Notes under the pieces: generated by a model
The model's input: the letters and a program-made list of their open reading frames with translations, nothing else
Told to the model about the DNA's origin: nothing
Database searches by the model: none
Position numbers and translations under genes: made by a program
Part shown: positions 16,959 to 26,999 of the stretch, in pieces
Position numbering within the stretch: the stretch's first letter is position 1
How the letters are laid out: the number at the start of each line of letters is the position of its first letter
Origin: JAEUIX01 sp046156035
Lineage (GTDB): Bacteria; Planctomycetota; Phycisphaerae; Phycisphaerales; UBA1924
Direction of reading: 5' to 3'
DNA: 64,000 bases
NCBI GenBank assembly: GCA_046156035.1
Contig: JBJXEW010000056.1
Coordinates: forward strand, 124,001 to 188,000

Positions 16959-18085
16959 GTGGTTGCGCGACGCGCCGTGGGTTGGAGCCGCGAGCGCGAG
17001 CGAGCGGTGCTTGGCTGCTTTGCGGGGTGTCTGTCGCGGCGGCCTGCGGTTGTGCTTCGGCACCACCCCCGGCACCACCCGCGGCCGCGGCCGGCGCGCA
17101 GCCGGTGGCACCCGGCCCCACCCGGGGTGCCCTGCCCGCCGGTGTGCTTCGAGTCGATCCGTGGTCGTTCGATGAGCAACAAGGGCGGGTCTTTCACACA
17201 GCGACCTTCTCCATCTACACCACGGAGAAGGCGCCCATCATCACCGACCGTCTCCCGGCGTTCATGGAGGCGGCCTTGGATCAGTACATCAGCGCTATCG
17301 CGCCCCTCGCCCGTCCTTCCAAGCGGCTGGAATCGTTCGTGATGGGCTCGCGGGGCCAGTGGCAGCGGCTCACACTCGCCATGCTGGGCGAGCGTGGGCG
17401 GAGCCTGACGTACATCGAGCGCGGCGGCTTTGCCAGCGGCGGCCGGGCGTTCCTGTTTGATATCGGCGATGCCGACACGCTCAGTCTGGCCAGCCACGAG
17501 GGGTGGCACCAGTTCACGCAGAGCACGTTCGCTCAGCGGCTGCCCACCTGGGCGGAGGAGGGCATAGCGACGTACATGGAGGGCTACCGGTGGATCGGCG
17601 ATCGGGCCATTTTCTCGGGCTGGGCCAACGTTGAGCGGTTTGATCACCTGCGCGAGGCCATGGCCAAGGGTGAGGTGCTCTCGCTCAGCGAGGTGCTCTC
17701 GTCCACGCCGGAGGGCCTCATGCAGCGCGGCTTTCAGGGGCCCGTCACCTACTACTCGCAGTTGTGGACCTTGATGCACTTTCTGCACGAGGGCGAGGCG
17801 GGCAAGCACCGGGTGCAGTTCCAGCGACTGGTGAGCGATGCGGCCGCGGGCAGGCTCGGCCTGGCGGTGTCCGTTCAACTCAACGATCCACGCGCGGCGG
17901 GTTTGCTTGCAACCAGCAGCGCGGCGGGTGGAGCCATGGTGTTCAGGGCCTACTTCGGCGATCCGGCAGGTTTGGAGGGTGCGTACCGGGCCTTTGTCGG
18001 GCAGGTTCTGGCGACTGGGGCTCGGCAGGCGATTGTGGAGGGCCGGTCGCCCATCGCGCCGCAGGGTGGCCGTCAGGCACCGTGA
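16955..18085 (+). CDS. Probable lipoprotein with HEGWH metalloprotease-like motif
   Basis: A 376-residue protein read from a TTG that overlaps the valS stop (TTGA). An N-terminal hydrophobic stretch ends in VAAACGCASAPP, a plausible lipobox, followed by an Ala/Pro linker. The core has SHEGWHQFTQ, an HExxH-like zinc motif (HEGWH), with AEEGIATYMEG about 20 residues later; this matches the HExxH...E layout of gluzincin-like DUF1570 proteins. A zinc-dependent peptidase role in the cell envelope is inferred. The TTG start is weakly supported: later in-frame starts exist, but they would remove part of the signal sequence. A functional link to valS is unlikely beyond shared transcription. Confidence 0.7.
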   Translation: MSGCATRRGLEPRARASGAWLLCGVSVAAACGCASAPPPAPPAAAAGAQPVAPGPTRGALPAGVLRVDPWSFDEQQGRVFHTATFSIYTTEKAPIITDRLPAFMEAALDQYISAIAPLARPSKRLESFVMGSRGQWQRLTLAMLGERGRSLTYIERGGFASGGRAFLFDIGDADTLSLASHEGWHQFTQSTFAQRLPTWAEEGIATYMEGYRWIGDRAIFSGWANVERFDHLREAMAKGEVLSLSEVLSSTPEGLMQRGFQGPVTYYSQLWTLMHFLHEGEAGKHRVQFQRLVSDAAAGRLGLAVSVQLNDPRAAGLLATSSAAGGAMVFRAYFGDPAGLEGAYRAFVGQVLATGARQAIVEGRSPIAPQGGRQAP

Positions 18086-18322
18086 ACCGAACGGTCTAGC
18101 CGGGTCTGTTCGGCCTTTGTGGGCGGTGTGAAAGCGTTCTCAGTCGTCTCCCGAGCAAAACGCAAATACTGCGTGGCGGAATCGGAAACAGGCATTACAG
18201 TTACGGCGTAGGTTTTGGGGATTCTCACGAGCCTCAAAGCAGGTGGTGGGTGGCGGTCCGTCGGCCATGCGTTCGGTCGCGGCGGCGCACGCTCATCGGT
18301 GAGTTTTTCCACGGAGGGCGGC

Positions 18323-21300
18323 ATGCCGCAACGATTGCTCCATTGTTCGTTTCTGACACACAGGTTCGGGCGGGCGGCCACCATGGGCCTGCTGCTGGCC
18401 GCGGGCACGGTGAACGCGCAGGCGGCCGACAACCGCGTGGTCCTGCAGTTGTTCGAGGCTTCGTGGGTGAACGTCGAGGCCCGGATGCCGGACATCTTCA
18501 TGGCGGGCTACGGGGCGATGTGGGTGCCCCACCCGGTGCTGAGCAGCACGGGCAGCGTCGGCTACGACCCGTTTGACCGCTTCAACCTGGGCACGCCCGA
18601 TTCGCCCACCGCCTTCGGCACGGAGGCGACGTTCCGCCAGTACGTGAAAGAGGCCCACATGGCCGACGTGCTGGTGTACCCCGACAGCGTGCTGAACCAC
18701 AACGGGGCGCGCACGAGCGATGCGAACTTCATCGCGGATGGCGGGTGGCCCGGCGTGTACCTGCCCGGCAACGGCCCGACGAACAACCCGCCGGGTCTGC
18801 CTTACATGACCAGCGGACTGCCCCCGTGGACGATCTGCGGCAACTTCAGCACACGGGCGCCGCTCAACTTCTTCTGGGGCGAGTTTCACGGCAGCGGCAT
18901 GCAGAGCGAGAACCCCGGTGGTGCCAACTACTGCCTGTGGCTGGGCGATCTGGTGAGTCTGGTGGACTTTGCCCAGGAGACGTTCTACCCCCTGATCCGC
19001 CAGCCCGTGGCGGCGAACCCCCAGAACATCCCGCCCGGTCGCGTGCGGAATCGGCCGGACCCGGCCAACGCGCGGTTCTATCCGGACACGGCGCTGACGC
19101 CGATCACGTTCACCAACCCCGGCATCGCGGGCTTCTCGAACGCGACGAACTGGACGCTCTACCCGTACAACACGGCTGCGCCGGCCTCGGGCGACGCAGT
19201 TCCGGAGACGCTGGCGGGGTACCTGGGGCGGTGGAGCCAGTGGATGCTGGCGGATGTGGGCGTCGACGGCTTCAGGCTCGACGCGGCCAAGCACTCCAAG
19301 CACGATTTCTGGAACGAGTGGTTTGACGGCGCTGTGAACCAGCAGCGGACGCGGCAGGACGGCAGCAAGGCCTCGCCCTTCAGTTTCGTGGAGGCGGTGG
19401 ACGGCAACTCGTCCATCCAGTTCTACACGCGCAAGGCCTCGGTGCCCGCGTCGGGTGGCAACGCCGCGTTCTCGGCCAACCGAGATGCGCTGGACATCAA
19501 CGAGGCGGGCCCGCTGCGCAACGCGCTGAACGGGCAGTTCATCGCGGCGAACCAGCCGACCTACCCGGCCGGTGGCGCGACGGGGCAGTTTCACTGGAAC
19601 ACGATCATCGACTCGAGTTTCGACCGCAACGACGACGGCGACAACAACGGCTCGCAGGGCGTGCACCACGTCTTCAGCCACGACAACGGCTCGACGGGCA
19701 ACGGCTCCAGCCCCCCGGGCCTGCCCTCGGCGGCGAACGCCGGGCTTGCCGGGAACGCGTATGTGCTGTGGCGGCCCACCCCCACCGCGGGGGGCAGCAT
19801 CGTGTACCACAACGCGCGCGAGATGCACGACCGCTTCCAGCAGACCGCGGCCAACCGCTTCTGGGTGCGTGAGGGCAACCCCACGGCCCTGGGCAACGCC
19901 ACGAGCGTGGGCTTCCCGGTGGGTGGTACGTCGCAGGTGGTGACGAACCTGGCGATGCCCACGGCCATCACGGACATGGTGCGGATCCACAACGCGTACA
20001 CGCGCGGGTCGTGGAGCGTGGTGAACTCGACCGATTCGGTGAACCCCGACATCAACACCGTGATGGTCTTCACACGCGGCAACGCCACGCAGGCCAACGT
20101 GGTGTGCGGTGTGAACAACTGGTACGGCAACGGCACACAACTGCGGTCGGTGGTGGTGAACTTTCCCGTCGGCACGCGCCTGCGCGAGTTGACGGGCCAC
20201 AACGCCGACACGGGGGCGAGCGGCGTGAACAGCGACGGGTCTATCCCCCTCGTGCACACGGTGGACGGCAGCAGCCGCATCCTGATCGGCGTGCCCAACA
20301 ACCGCAACAGCAACGGCACGCAGCACAACAAGGGGTACATCGCGTACGGGCCGGCCGCGCCCAGCGGAACGCTGACGCTGACGAACGTGTCGTCCACGAT
20401 TGCGGCCGACATCACCACGGGCGGCAGCGCGGTGCCGACGTACCGGGCGCGGATCACGCCCGTGGACGTGATCGGGGCTGAGACGTTTGAGGTTCAGTTG
20501 GCGACAACCAAGACGGACGCCACGGCCGGAGAGGACTGGGACAACTACGCGAACTTCCGCTTCAACAAGGGCTACGTGGACTACAACCACAACGGCGGTG
20601 TGGACCTGCCCGGCTCCAACGCGATCGACGGGGGCTACGAGAACTTTTTGACCCAGAGTTCGCCCATCGACGGCGCGGGCGGCACGGGCACCACCGGCCT
20701 GTACCGGCAGGTGATCCAGACGGCGGACCTGCCCGAGGGCATGAACTACCTCTCGGTGCTGGCATACCGCGAGCGGATCGCCGGCACGCTGCCGATCCTG
20801 CGTGAGTTCCGCAAGGTGATCTACGTGGATCGGTTCGCGCCCCAGGTTATGTTCACGCAGCCCCCCGGCAACGAGATCGCGACGACCAACTTCCAGTTCA
20901 CGGTCACGGCCGCGGACCGGACCACGAACAAGGTCCACATCATCCCCAACGTGGCGCAGGGCGTCGATCCGCTCACGCTTGTGAGCGGGGCCAACCAGGC
21001 GACGCAGCGCGACCGGTTCACGTTCACGCGCACGATCGGGAACCTGCCCACAGGCACGAACACGGTGACCATCGTTGCGTTTGAACTGTCGGGCCGGTCG
21101 AGCGTGACCACGTCTGCCGCGTTCACGAACATTCTCGCCAACGGCGATGCGAACATCGACACGTTCCTGTCGCTGGATGACCAGTACGCGTCGTGGGCGC
21201 TGGGCACCAGTTACCTTGCGCAGGCGGACATGAACAAGGATGGCAATATCACCGCCACGGATCGCCGCCTGCTGGAGCAGAGCCTTCGCACGGGCGAGTT

Positions 21301-21328
21301 GAACGGCATGAGGGGCACGCAGCGGTAG
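18323..21328 (+). CDS. Secreted GH13 alpha-amylase family enzyme with dockerin-like tail
   Basis: A 1,001-residue exported glycoside hydrolase. Signal peptide: MPQRLLHCSFLTHRFGRAAT to about NAQA. All four GH13 signatures are visible: region I DVLVYPDSVLNHNG, region II GVDGFRLDAAKH with nucleophile Asp320, region III FSFVEAVDG with acid/base Glu357, and region IV HHVFSHDNGS with Asp454. A beta-sandwich region follows. The final ~65 residues are dockerin-like: NGDANIDTFLSLDD and later DMNKDGNITATDRRLLEQ. It should hydrolyse alpha-1,4-glucans outside the cytoplasm. The start at 18323 has GGAGG close upstream (18313-18317). The 237-bp leader contains a possible ECF-type promoter, GGAAAC-N17-CGTA, at 18184-18210. 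Confidence 0.9.
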   Translation: MPQRLLHCSFLTHRFGRAATMGLLLAAGTVNAQAADNRVVLQLFEASWVNVEARMPDIFMAGYGAMWVPHPVLSSTGSVGYDPFDRFNLGTPDSPTAFGTEATFRQYVKEAHMADVLVYPDSVLNHNGARTSDANFIADGGWPGVYLPGNGPTNNPPGLPYMTSGLPPWTICGNFSTRAPLNFFWGEFHGSGMQSENPGGANYCLWLGDLVSLVDFAQETFYPLIRQPVAANPQNIPPGRVRNRPDPANARFYPDTALTPITFTNPGIAGFSNATNWTLYPYNTAAPASGDAVPETLAGYLGRWSQWMLADVGVDGFRLDAAKHSKHDFWNEWFDGAVNQQRTRQDGSKASPFSFVEAVDGNSSIQFYTRKASVPASGGNAAFSANRDALDINEAGPLRNALNGQFIAANQPTYPAGGATGQFHWNTIIDSSFDRNDDGDNNGSQGVHHVFSHDNGSTGNGSSPPGLPSAANAGLAGNAYVLWRPTPTAGGSIVYHNAREMHDRFQQTAANRFWVREGNPTALGNATSVGFPVGGTSQVVTNLAMPTAITDMVRIHNAYTRGSWSVVNSTDSVNPDINTVMVFTRGNATQANVVCGVNNWYGNGTQLRSVVVNFPVGTRLRELTGHNADTGASGVNSDGSIPLVHTVDGSSRILIGVPNNRNSNGTQHNKGYIAYGPAAPSGTLTLTNVSSTIAADITTGGSAVPTYRARITPVDVIGAETFEVQLATTKTDATAGEDWDNYANFRFNKGYVDYNHNGGVDLPGSNAIDGGYENFLTQSSPIDGAGGTGTTGLYRQVIQTADLPEGMNYLSVLAYRERIAGTLPILREFRKVIYVDRFAPQVMFTQPPGNEIATTNFQFTVTAADRTTNKVHIIPNVAQGVDPLTLVSGANQATQRDRFTFTRTIGNLPTGTNTVTIVAFELSGRSSVTTSAAFTNILANGDANIDTFLSLDDQYASWALGTSYLAQADMNKDGNITATDRRLLEQSLRTGELNGMRGTQR

Positions 21329-21363
21329 CGGGGCGGATGCCCCGGGCATGGCGGAACTGGTGG

Positions 21364-21382
21364 GGCGGACGTCCCGTCCGCC
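21364..21382. terminator. Hairpin between convergent genes
   Basis: GGCGGACG-TCC-CGTCCGCC forms a perfect 8-bp stem with a 3-base loop, in the 71-bp gap between the amylase and the M50 protease. No T-tract follows on either strand, so it is an attenuating hairpin or a bidirectional Rho-assisted end rather than a textbook intrinsic terminator. Confidence 0.5.
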
Positions 21383-21399
21383 TCCGGCATCCACTCGCC

Positions 21400-22416
21400 T
21401 CACCCGCGCCGCTTCCTGGCCGACGCGCCCTCGAGCGTGGCCTTCTCGGCGCGGCTCAGGCTGGCCATGCCTGCGCGTGCGATCTTGGCCAGAATGCGGT
21501 CCACCTCCGTCTGCTCGGCCTCCAGCGCGGCGCGGGCCTTGCGTGCCGCGGCATCAGGGTCAAAGTCTTCGGGCACCTCGGGGGGTGTGCCAGCGCGTGC
21601 ATCGGCGTCGGGCCGCCAGCGTGCTTGGGCGGAGGCGGCCCACGGGGACTCTTCTTCCTCCTGCCACCGCAGGTAGCGGAGTTTCTGGCGTTCGCTGTAG
21701 CACGTGAGGCCGCCGAAAATGGCGATCATGATGAGGGTGGTCTGGTTGGTGGTCATGCCCAGCACGGCCAGCACAGCCGCGCCGGCGAGGCCGACGGTGG
21801 TGGAGATCCACATGGACTTTGCGTAGCCCACGCGGGCCCAGAGCAGTTCCTGCACCACGCGTCCGGCGTCCATGGGGAACATGGGCACGAGCATGTTGAA
21901 CGCGAGCAGGGCGAGGTTCACGTAGTAGAGCGACCACACGCCGACGGCCCACCAAGAGGTGAGGTTGAGTTGAACGAGCGTGGCTTCGTACTTGAAGAGG
22001 TTGAAGATCAGGCCGTCCCACCCTGTGCCGGTGCTGAGGACGAGTGCCCCGAGTACCGGGACGAGCACGGCGTTCACGGCGGGGCCGCCCAGCGTGGTGG
22101 CGAGGCTCGCCTTCCAGCGGTGCGGCGGGCGGCAGAAGGCCAGACCGCCGAGCGGCCAGAGCAGGATGTCGTCCGCGGTGCCGCCAACCCACCGGCAGAC
22201 GAGGCAGTGGCCGAACTCGTGCAGCAACACCAGCGTGAAGAGCGCGCCGATGGAGAGGGCCCGGTATCCCGGGCCCAGTTGCCCTTGCTGCAAGGCCGCG
22301 GCCACCACCTCGAACACCACGTAGAGCACGAAGAGCATGTGGGCGCGCACCCGGATCCCCGCGATCTTGAAGAGGGTGATTGACCAGTCCATCGGGTTGT
22401 CGCCGCGTACGAACAT
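21400..22416 (-). CDS. M50-family intramembrane metalloprotease (site-2 protease type)
   Basis: A 338-residue polytopic membrane protein. The zinc motif HEFGH is at residues 66-70 inside a hydrophobic helix (LFTLVLLHEFGHCLVC). The second active-site element is NMLVPMFPMDAGRVV, whose Asp is the third zinc ligand in this family. About five or six membrane helices are followed by a ~100-residue soluble, charged C-terminal tail ending KRRG. Site-2 proteases cut membrane-bound substrates such as anti-sigma factors; the substrate here is unknown. I use the ATG at 22416 because GAGGAG lies about five bases upstream. It follows the Nudix gene after 112 bases. Confidence 0.88.
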   Translation of the reverse strand: MFVRGDNPMDWSITLFKIAGIRVRAHMLFVLYVVFEVVAAALQQGQLGPGYRALSIGALFTLVLLHEFGHCLVCRWVGGTADDILLWPLGGLAFCRPPHRWKASLATTLGGPAVNAVLVPVLGALVLSTGTGWDGLIFNLFKYEATLVQLNLTSWWAVGVWSLYYVNLALLAFNMLVPMFPMDAGRVVQELLWARVGYAKSMWISTTVGLAGAAVLAVLGMTTNQTTLIMIAIFGGLTCYSERQKLRYLRWQEEEESPWAASAQARWRPDADARAGTPPEVPEDFDPDAAARKARAALEAEQTEVDRILAKIARAGMASLSRAEKATLEGASARKRRG

Positions 22417-22528
22417 GAACACTCCTCGCTGCGCCCCTGCGGGCGAGCCGCGTCAGGATATGGTGGCCGACGTGCCGCCCCGTGAGTTGTATCGACGAGC
22501 GGACAGAGCGTTGCTGGCGGCGTGCGGG

Positions 22529-23120
22529 TCAGGGCGTCAAGTGGCCGCGCGCACGGGCCAGCAGGAGGGCCAGCATGCTCTTGGCGTCGCGAATGTCGCC
22601 GACCTCGATCATGCGGAACGCCTCCGTTGCGGCAACATCAAAGACTTCAATGTGCTCGTCCTCTTCAAGGTGCTGGCCGACATGGGTGAGGCTGGTGGCG
22701 ACGAACGGGTGCATGAGTTCGTCCGACAGGCCCGGGGATGTGTTGAAGGCGCCCAGCGGCGCGAGCGTGCCGGCGCGATAGCCGGTTTCTTCGATGAGTT
22801 CTCGTGCTGCGCACGCCGCGGGGTCCTCGCCGCGCGGTTCGATGGTTCCCGCGCAGCACTCGATGCTCATGCGTTCCAGAGCGATGCGGAAGACGCGGAT
22901 GAGGACGACGCGGCCGCTTGGCAGCACGGGCACGATGACCACGGCGCCCGGGTGACGCACCACCTCTCGCTGCATGGTGCGGCCGGAGGGCTGGCGCACG
23001 GTGAGGCGCTCAAAGTCGAACTTCTTGCCCTTGTGCAGCGTCTCGCGGCTGAGGACCTGCGGCAGTGGCGGTGGCGTGGGGGAGATGGGTTCGCCCTTTT
23101 CGCTCGTGGCAAGGCCGTGT

Positions 23121-23137
<17 letters not shown>
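22529..23137 (-). CDS. Nudix hydrolase, ADP-ribose pyrophosphatase-like
   Basis: About 202 residues. The Nudix box is clear: GEDPAACAARELIEETGY, preceded by CAGTIEPR; the REL-EE-GY core binds the metal. Upstream strands VVIVPVLPSGRVVLIRVFRI and the position of the box resemble NudF/ADP-ribose pyrophosphatases, which split ADP-ribose into AMP and ribose 5-phosphate. There is no good ATG; TTG codons at 23137 or 23134 are the only plausible starts and overlap the end of hpnH, suggesting coupling to it. The exact start and substrate are uncertain. Confidence 0.8.
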
Positions 23138-24260
<1,123 letters not shown>

Positions 24261-24654
24261 AGTGGGCGGATGGTAGGTTGGGTCCGGCCGAAACACCGCG
24301 CCGCAGAGGCCGGCTCAGTGCCAATCACGATCATTGCGGTTCGAGCGTCCTGGTGGCGAGACAGCGTGGGACGACCTCAGCGGCAGCGCAGCTGCCGGGT
24401 TCAATAGCCGCGGGTCGTCGCGCAGCGACACCCGCGGATGCCGGCTGCGGTGCTTGCGGCGCCGCGCAGCGGCGCGGCCCTCGCGTGCGTTCGTCGGCTG
24501 CACCACGTACGTGGTGCACGCCGATGCCACTGGAGTTTCGGCGGGTGCGGCTGCGCCGCGACCCGCCGCTATTCACCTCCGCAGCGTTGCTGCGGGCCGA
24601 TTTGGCCATGCCGCGATACCCCGGTGCGTTGGCGTGGCGGGATATGCTGGCCTC
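24261..24654. other. Hairpin-rich spacer upstream of the DUF2442 gene
   Basis: No supported gene in 394 bases, although the high GC leaves several frames open. The stretch holds at least five strong hairpins, listed separately. An in-frame extension of the DUF2442 protein back to 24334 is possible on paper, but its composition is biased and it would cross the hairpins. Confidence 0.5.
24381..24600. repeat. Cluster of consecutive hairpins, several with GCA loops
   Basis: Stems seen in order: CGGCAGC-GCA-GCTGCCG (24381-24397); CCGCGGGT with ACCCGCGG (24408-24415 and 24430-24437), enclosing GTCGC-GCA-GCGAC; GCGCCGC-GCA-GCGGCGC near 24470; the perfect 20-bp palindrome TGCACCACGTACGTGGTGCA (24499-24518); and CCGCAGC-GTT-GCTGCGG near 24580. 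The recurring GCA loop suggests a degenerate repeat family. It could be an RNA-level structure or a pile-up of palindromic repeat units. Confidence 0.55.
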
Positions 24655-24939
24655 ATGCACCGGATCGCGTCCGTCCAAGTCGCCGGTCCCGCCGCCTTCG
24701 CACTGGCGCTGACCTTTGCTGACGGTCGCACGGGCCGCGTCAACCTGGGGCATCTTGCGGTGGGTGAACTCTTCCGCGAGTGGCAGACACCGCAAGGCTT
24801 CGCGAGCGTGGCCATTGCTCGAGGCGGGCGAGCACTCGTCTGGCCGGACGGAGCGGACCTGTGCGCCGATGCCCTGTACTACGAGGTTACCGGCCTGTCG
24901 TTCGACGCAGACCGGGTTCGCACTGGCCACGCGGCCTGA
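24655..24939 (+). CDS. DUF2442-family small protein
   Basis: 94 residues, beginning MHRIASVQVAGPAAFALALT. The family pattern is visible: a strand followed by FADGRTGRVNLGHL, then FREWQTPQGFASVAIARGGRALVWPDGADLCADALYYE. DUF2442 proteins are small and often encoded beside DUF4160 proteins; some pairs are proposed toxin-antitoxin modules, but no partner is seen here. The function is unknown. The start ATG at 24655 gives the usual family length; no strong ribosome-binding site is present. Confidence 0.75.
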   Translation: MHRIASVQVAGPAAFALALTFADGRTGRVNLGHLAVGELFREWQTPQGFASVAIARGGRALVWPDGADLCADALYYEVTGLSFDADRVRTGHAA

Positions 24940-24972
24940 AGGGCCGATCCGCTACCGCTCGTTCGTCGTACC

Positions 24973-25659
24973 ATGGCAGCCCGCGGCCGGGCTTGGCGGC
25001 GCGATTCTGGCGTGCGCTGTCTGCCCGCGCCCGCTCCGGAGGCCCTGTTGGACACACGCACCGACGAAGCCCTGTTGACCGCGTATCGCAAGGGCGACGA
25101 GAACGCCCTCGAAGTGGTGATCCGGCGTTATCACGACGACCTGATGCGGTTCCTGCTGCGTCTGGTGGGGAACCGTGCGGGTGCTGAGGATGTCTTCCAA
25201 GAGACCTTCCTCCAGATTCACACCTCGGCCAGCACATTCGATACATCCCGCCGCTTCAAGCCCTGGCTTTTCACAATCGCGGCGAACAAAGGCCGGGACC
25301 ACCTGCGTAGAAGCATCCGGAGGCGTGCCCTGGACCTTTCTGCACCCGTGGGTGGTGGCGGTGGGGGGGGCGAAGATGGGACGACCTTCGTGGACCTGCT
25401 CGAGATCGACATCCCCCAGCCCTCCCAGGGAACCGATGACGACGAACGCGACCGCACGGTGCAGCAGGCGATTGACGGGATGCCCGACATCCTGCGCGAG
25501 GTTCTTCTTCTGGCCTACTTCCAGCGCATGAGTTACAACCAGGTGGCTGAGGCATTGGAAATCCCCCTCGGCACCGTGAAGAGCCGCCTGCACGCCGCCG
25601 TGGGCCTCTTCGCCAAGCGATGGAAAGCCGCCCGAGAGGCCAGTGCCGCCAACGAATGA
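24973..25659 (+). CDS. ECF RNA polymerase sigma factor
   Basis: A 228-residue sigma-70 family protein. Region 2: LLTAYRKGDENALEVVIRRY, then LMRFLLRLVGNRAGAEDVFQ and TFDTSRRFKPWLFTIAANKG, the -10 recognition helix. A Gly-rich linker of about 25 residues separates it from region 4: MPDILREVLLLAYFQRMSYN and the helix-turn-helix VAEALEIPLGTVKSRLHAAV. The ATG at 24973 is the first start; the conserved part begins around residue 28, so a later start near 25047 (TTG) is possible. The next gene, 40 bases downstream, looks like its membrane anti-sigma factor. Confidence 0.92.
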   Translation: MAARGRAWRRDSGVRCLPAPAPEALLDTRTDEALLTAYRKGDENALEVVIRRYHDDLMRFLLRLVGNRAGAEDVFQETFLQIHTSASTFDTSRRFKPWLFTIAANKGRDHLRRSIRRRALDLSAPVGGGGGGGEDGTTFVDLLEIDIPQPSQGTDDDERDRTVQQAIDGMPDILREVLLLAYFQRMSYNQVAEALEIPLGTVKSRLHAAVGLFAKRWKAAREASAANE

Positions 25660-25699
25660 CCACATCAACCGGAGTTGAAGCAAAGGAACGCTCCCGAAC

Positions 25700-26974
25700 A
25701 TGACCACCGGCAACGATCAGTTCCGCTCCCCGCTCGACCCCCGCGATGCCGCGGCAATCGATGCGCTCGTCGCGGCCCGCATGGACGCCGCGGCGGTTCC
25801 CGTTGAGTTGCAGGCCCGGGCCCAGCACATCACGCGCCTCCTGCGGTCGCTGGAACTGGGCGAGGATGTGGGGCGTGAGAGCGAAGCGTTGATCCGTGCA
25901 ACGCTGGAGCGGATTGTGTGTGCGCGTGCCGCCGCGGCTGCGCAAGCGCCGAGCGGGGCCAGCACGGGTGCGGGCTGGGTGGCCGAAGGTCGCGAACTGC
26001 TGCCGCTGGATGCCGATGCCCTTGAAGCGTTGGTGGGCGCGAACTACGAACCGTCTCGCGTGCCCTCGGGCGTGCGTGCCCGCGCAACCCGTCAACGTGC
26101 ACTGCTCGATCTGCTGGCCGTGTCCGACGGCAGGCTGGGCGATGCTGCGGATCGAGAGCGGCTGGTGGGCGGGACGCTCGCGGCGGTGCAGGCCCGTGTT
26201 GATTCGCAAGCCGGTCGCATGACACTGGATGCGGCTCCCCGCCGCGCAGGGTGGAGGATCGGCGACCTGATCGCGGTTGCGGCGATGGTGTTGATCGGCT
26301 CGGCCATCGCCATGCCCGCGCTCTCATCCTCCCGTGAGACCGCGCGTCAGAACGCCTGCGCCACGAATCTTCAGGCCGCGGGCGTGGGCTTCGGCCTGTA
26401 CGCCGGCGACCATCGCGAGGCCATGCCGATGGCTTCAGCCTCGGTGGTGGGCCAGCCGTGGTGGCTGGTGGGGCAAGACCCTGCCCGCTCCAACTCCGCC
26501 AACCTCTTCACGCTCGCCCGTACCAGTTACACGCGGGCGGATGAGTTGGGTTGCGCCGCCGCGGCGTGCGAACTGCGGGGCCAGCCGCCGCAGGGCATGA
26601 TGGACTGGTCATCACTGAAGCAGGTGAGTTACTCGTATCAGAACATGTTCGCCGCCCAGCGCCGCCCGTGGACGTGCAACGCACGCTTCGAGGTGTTGGC
26701 CGATCGCTCGCCGGTGATCCTGCGTGCCCGTGCGGGCCAGTGGATCGACCCGATGGAGAACTCGCCCAACCACCGCGGACGCGGCCAGATCGTGCTCTAC
26801 AACGACGGCTCGGCGGTGTGGATGCTGACGCCCGTGAACGAGAACGGGGACAACATCTGGCTGCCGCGGCAGATCGAAACGGTGCTGAAGCGGTTGGCGA
26901 ACCCCCGGCATGCCGCGCCCTTGAACGGGACGGAAGCGCCGGAGGGTGTTGAGGACACGTTTTTGGCGCCGTGA
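25700..26974 (+). CDS. Probable membrane anti-sigma factor with pseudopilin-like C-terminal half
   Basis: 424 residues. The N-terminal half contains two related helical repeats (about 12-73 and 103-167): AIDALVAARMDAAAVPVELQ aligns with ALEALVGANYEPSRVPSGVR. One membrane helix (~188-206, GDLIAVAAMVLIGSAIAMPA) is followed by LSSSRETARQNACATNLQAAG, which closely resembles the start of planctomycete pseudopilins (the methylation-helix pattern PALxxAREAARxxxCxxNL). Near the C-terminus, NHRGRGQIVLYNDGSAVWML resembles the H-x-DG motif of DUF1559 proteins. The position directly after an ECF sigma gene suggests anti-sigma function for the cytoplasmic half, with the periplasmic half as sensor. This is inference; no zinc-binding anti-sigma motif is seen. 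Confidence 0.7.
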   Translation: MTTGNDQFRSPLDPRDAAAIDALVAARMDAAAVPVELQARAQHITRLLRSLELGEDVGRESEALIRATLERIVCARAAAAAQAPSGASTGAGWVAEGRELLPLDADALEALVGANYEPSRVPSGVRARATRQRALLDLLAVSDGRLGDAADRERLVGGTLAAVQARVDSQAGRMTLDAAPRRAGWRIGDLIAVAAMVLIGSAIAMPALSSSRETARQNACATNLQAAGVGFGLYAGDHREAMPMASASVVGQPWWLVGQDPARSNSANLFTLARTSYTRADELGCAAAACELRGQPPQGMMDWSSLKQVSYSYQNMFAAQRRPWTCNARFEVLADRSPVILRARAGQWIDPMENSPNHRGRGQIVLYNDGSAVWMLTPVNENGDNIWLPRQIETVLKRLANPRHAAPLNGTEAPEGVEDTFLAP

Positions 26975-26999
26975 ACGCCGGCCGACCGTCACACAAACC

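Noticed and set aside
18293..21403. 1,036-codon open frame antisense to the amylase
   Set aside because: Composition typical of a GC shadow frame; all GH13 motifs are on the plus strand.
24334..24654. N-terminal extension of the DUF2442 protein
   Set aside because: It would translate the hairpin array into biased sequence and more than double the usual family length.
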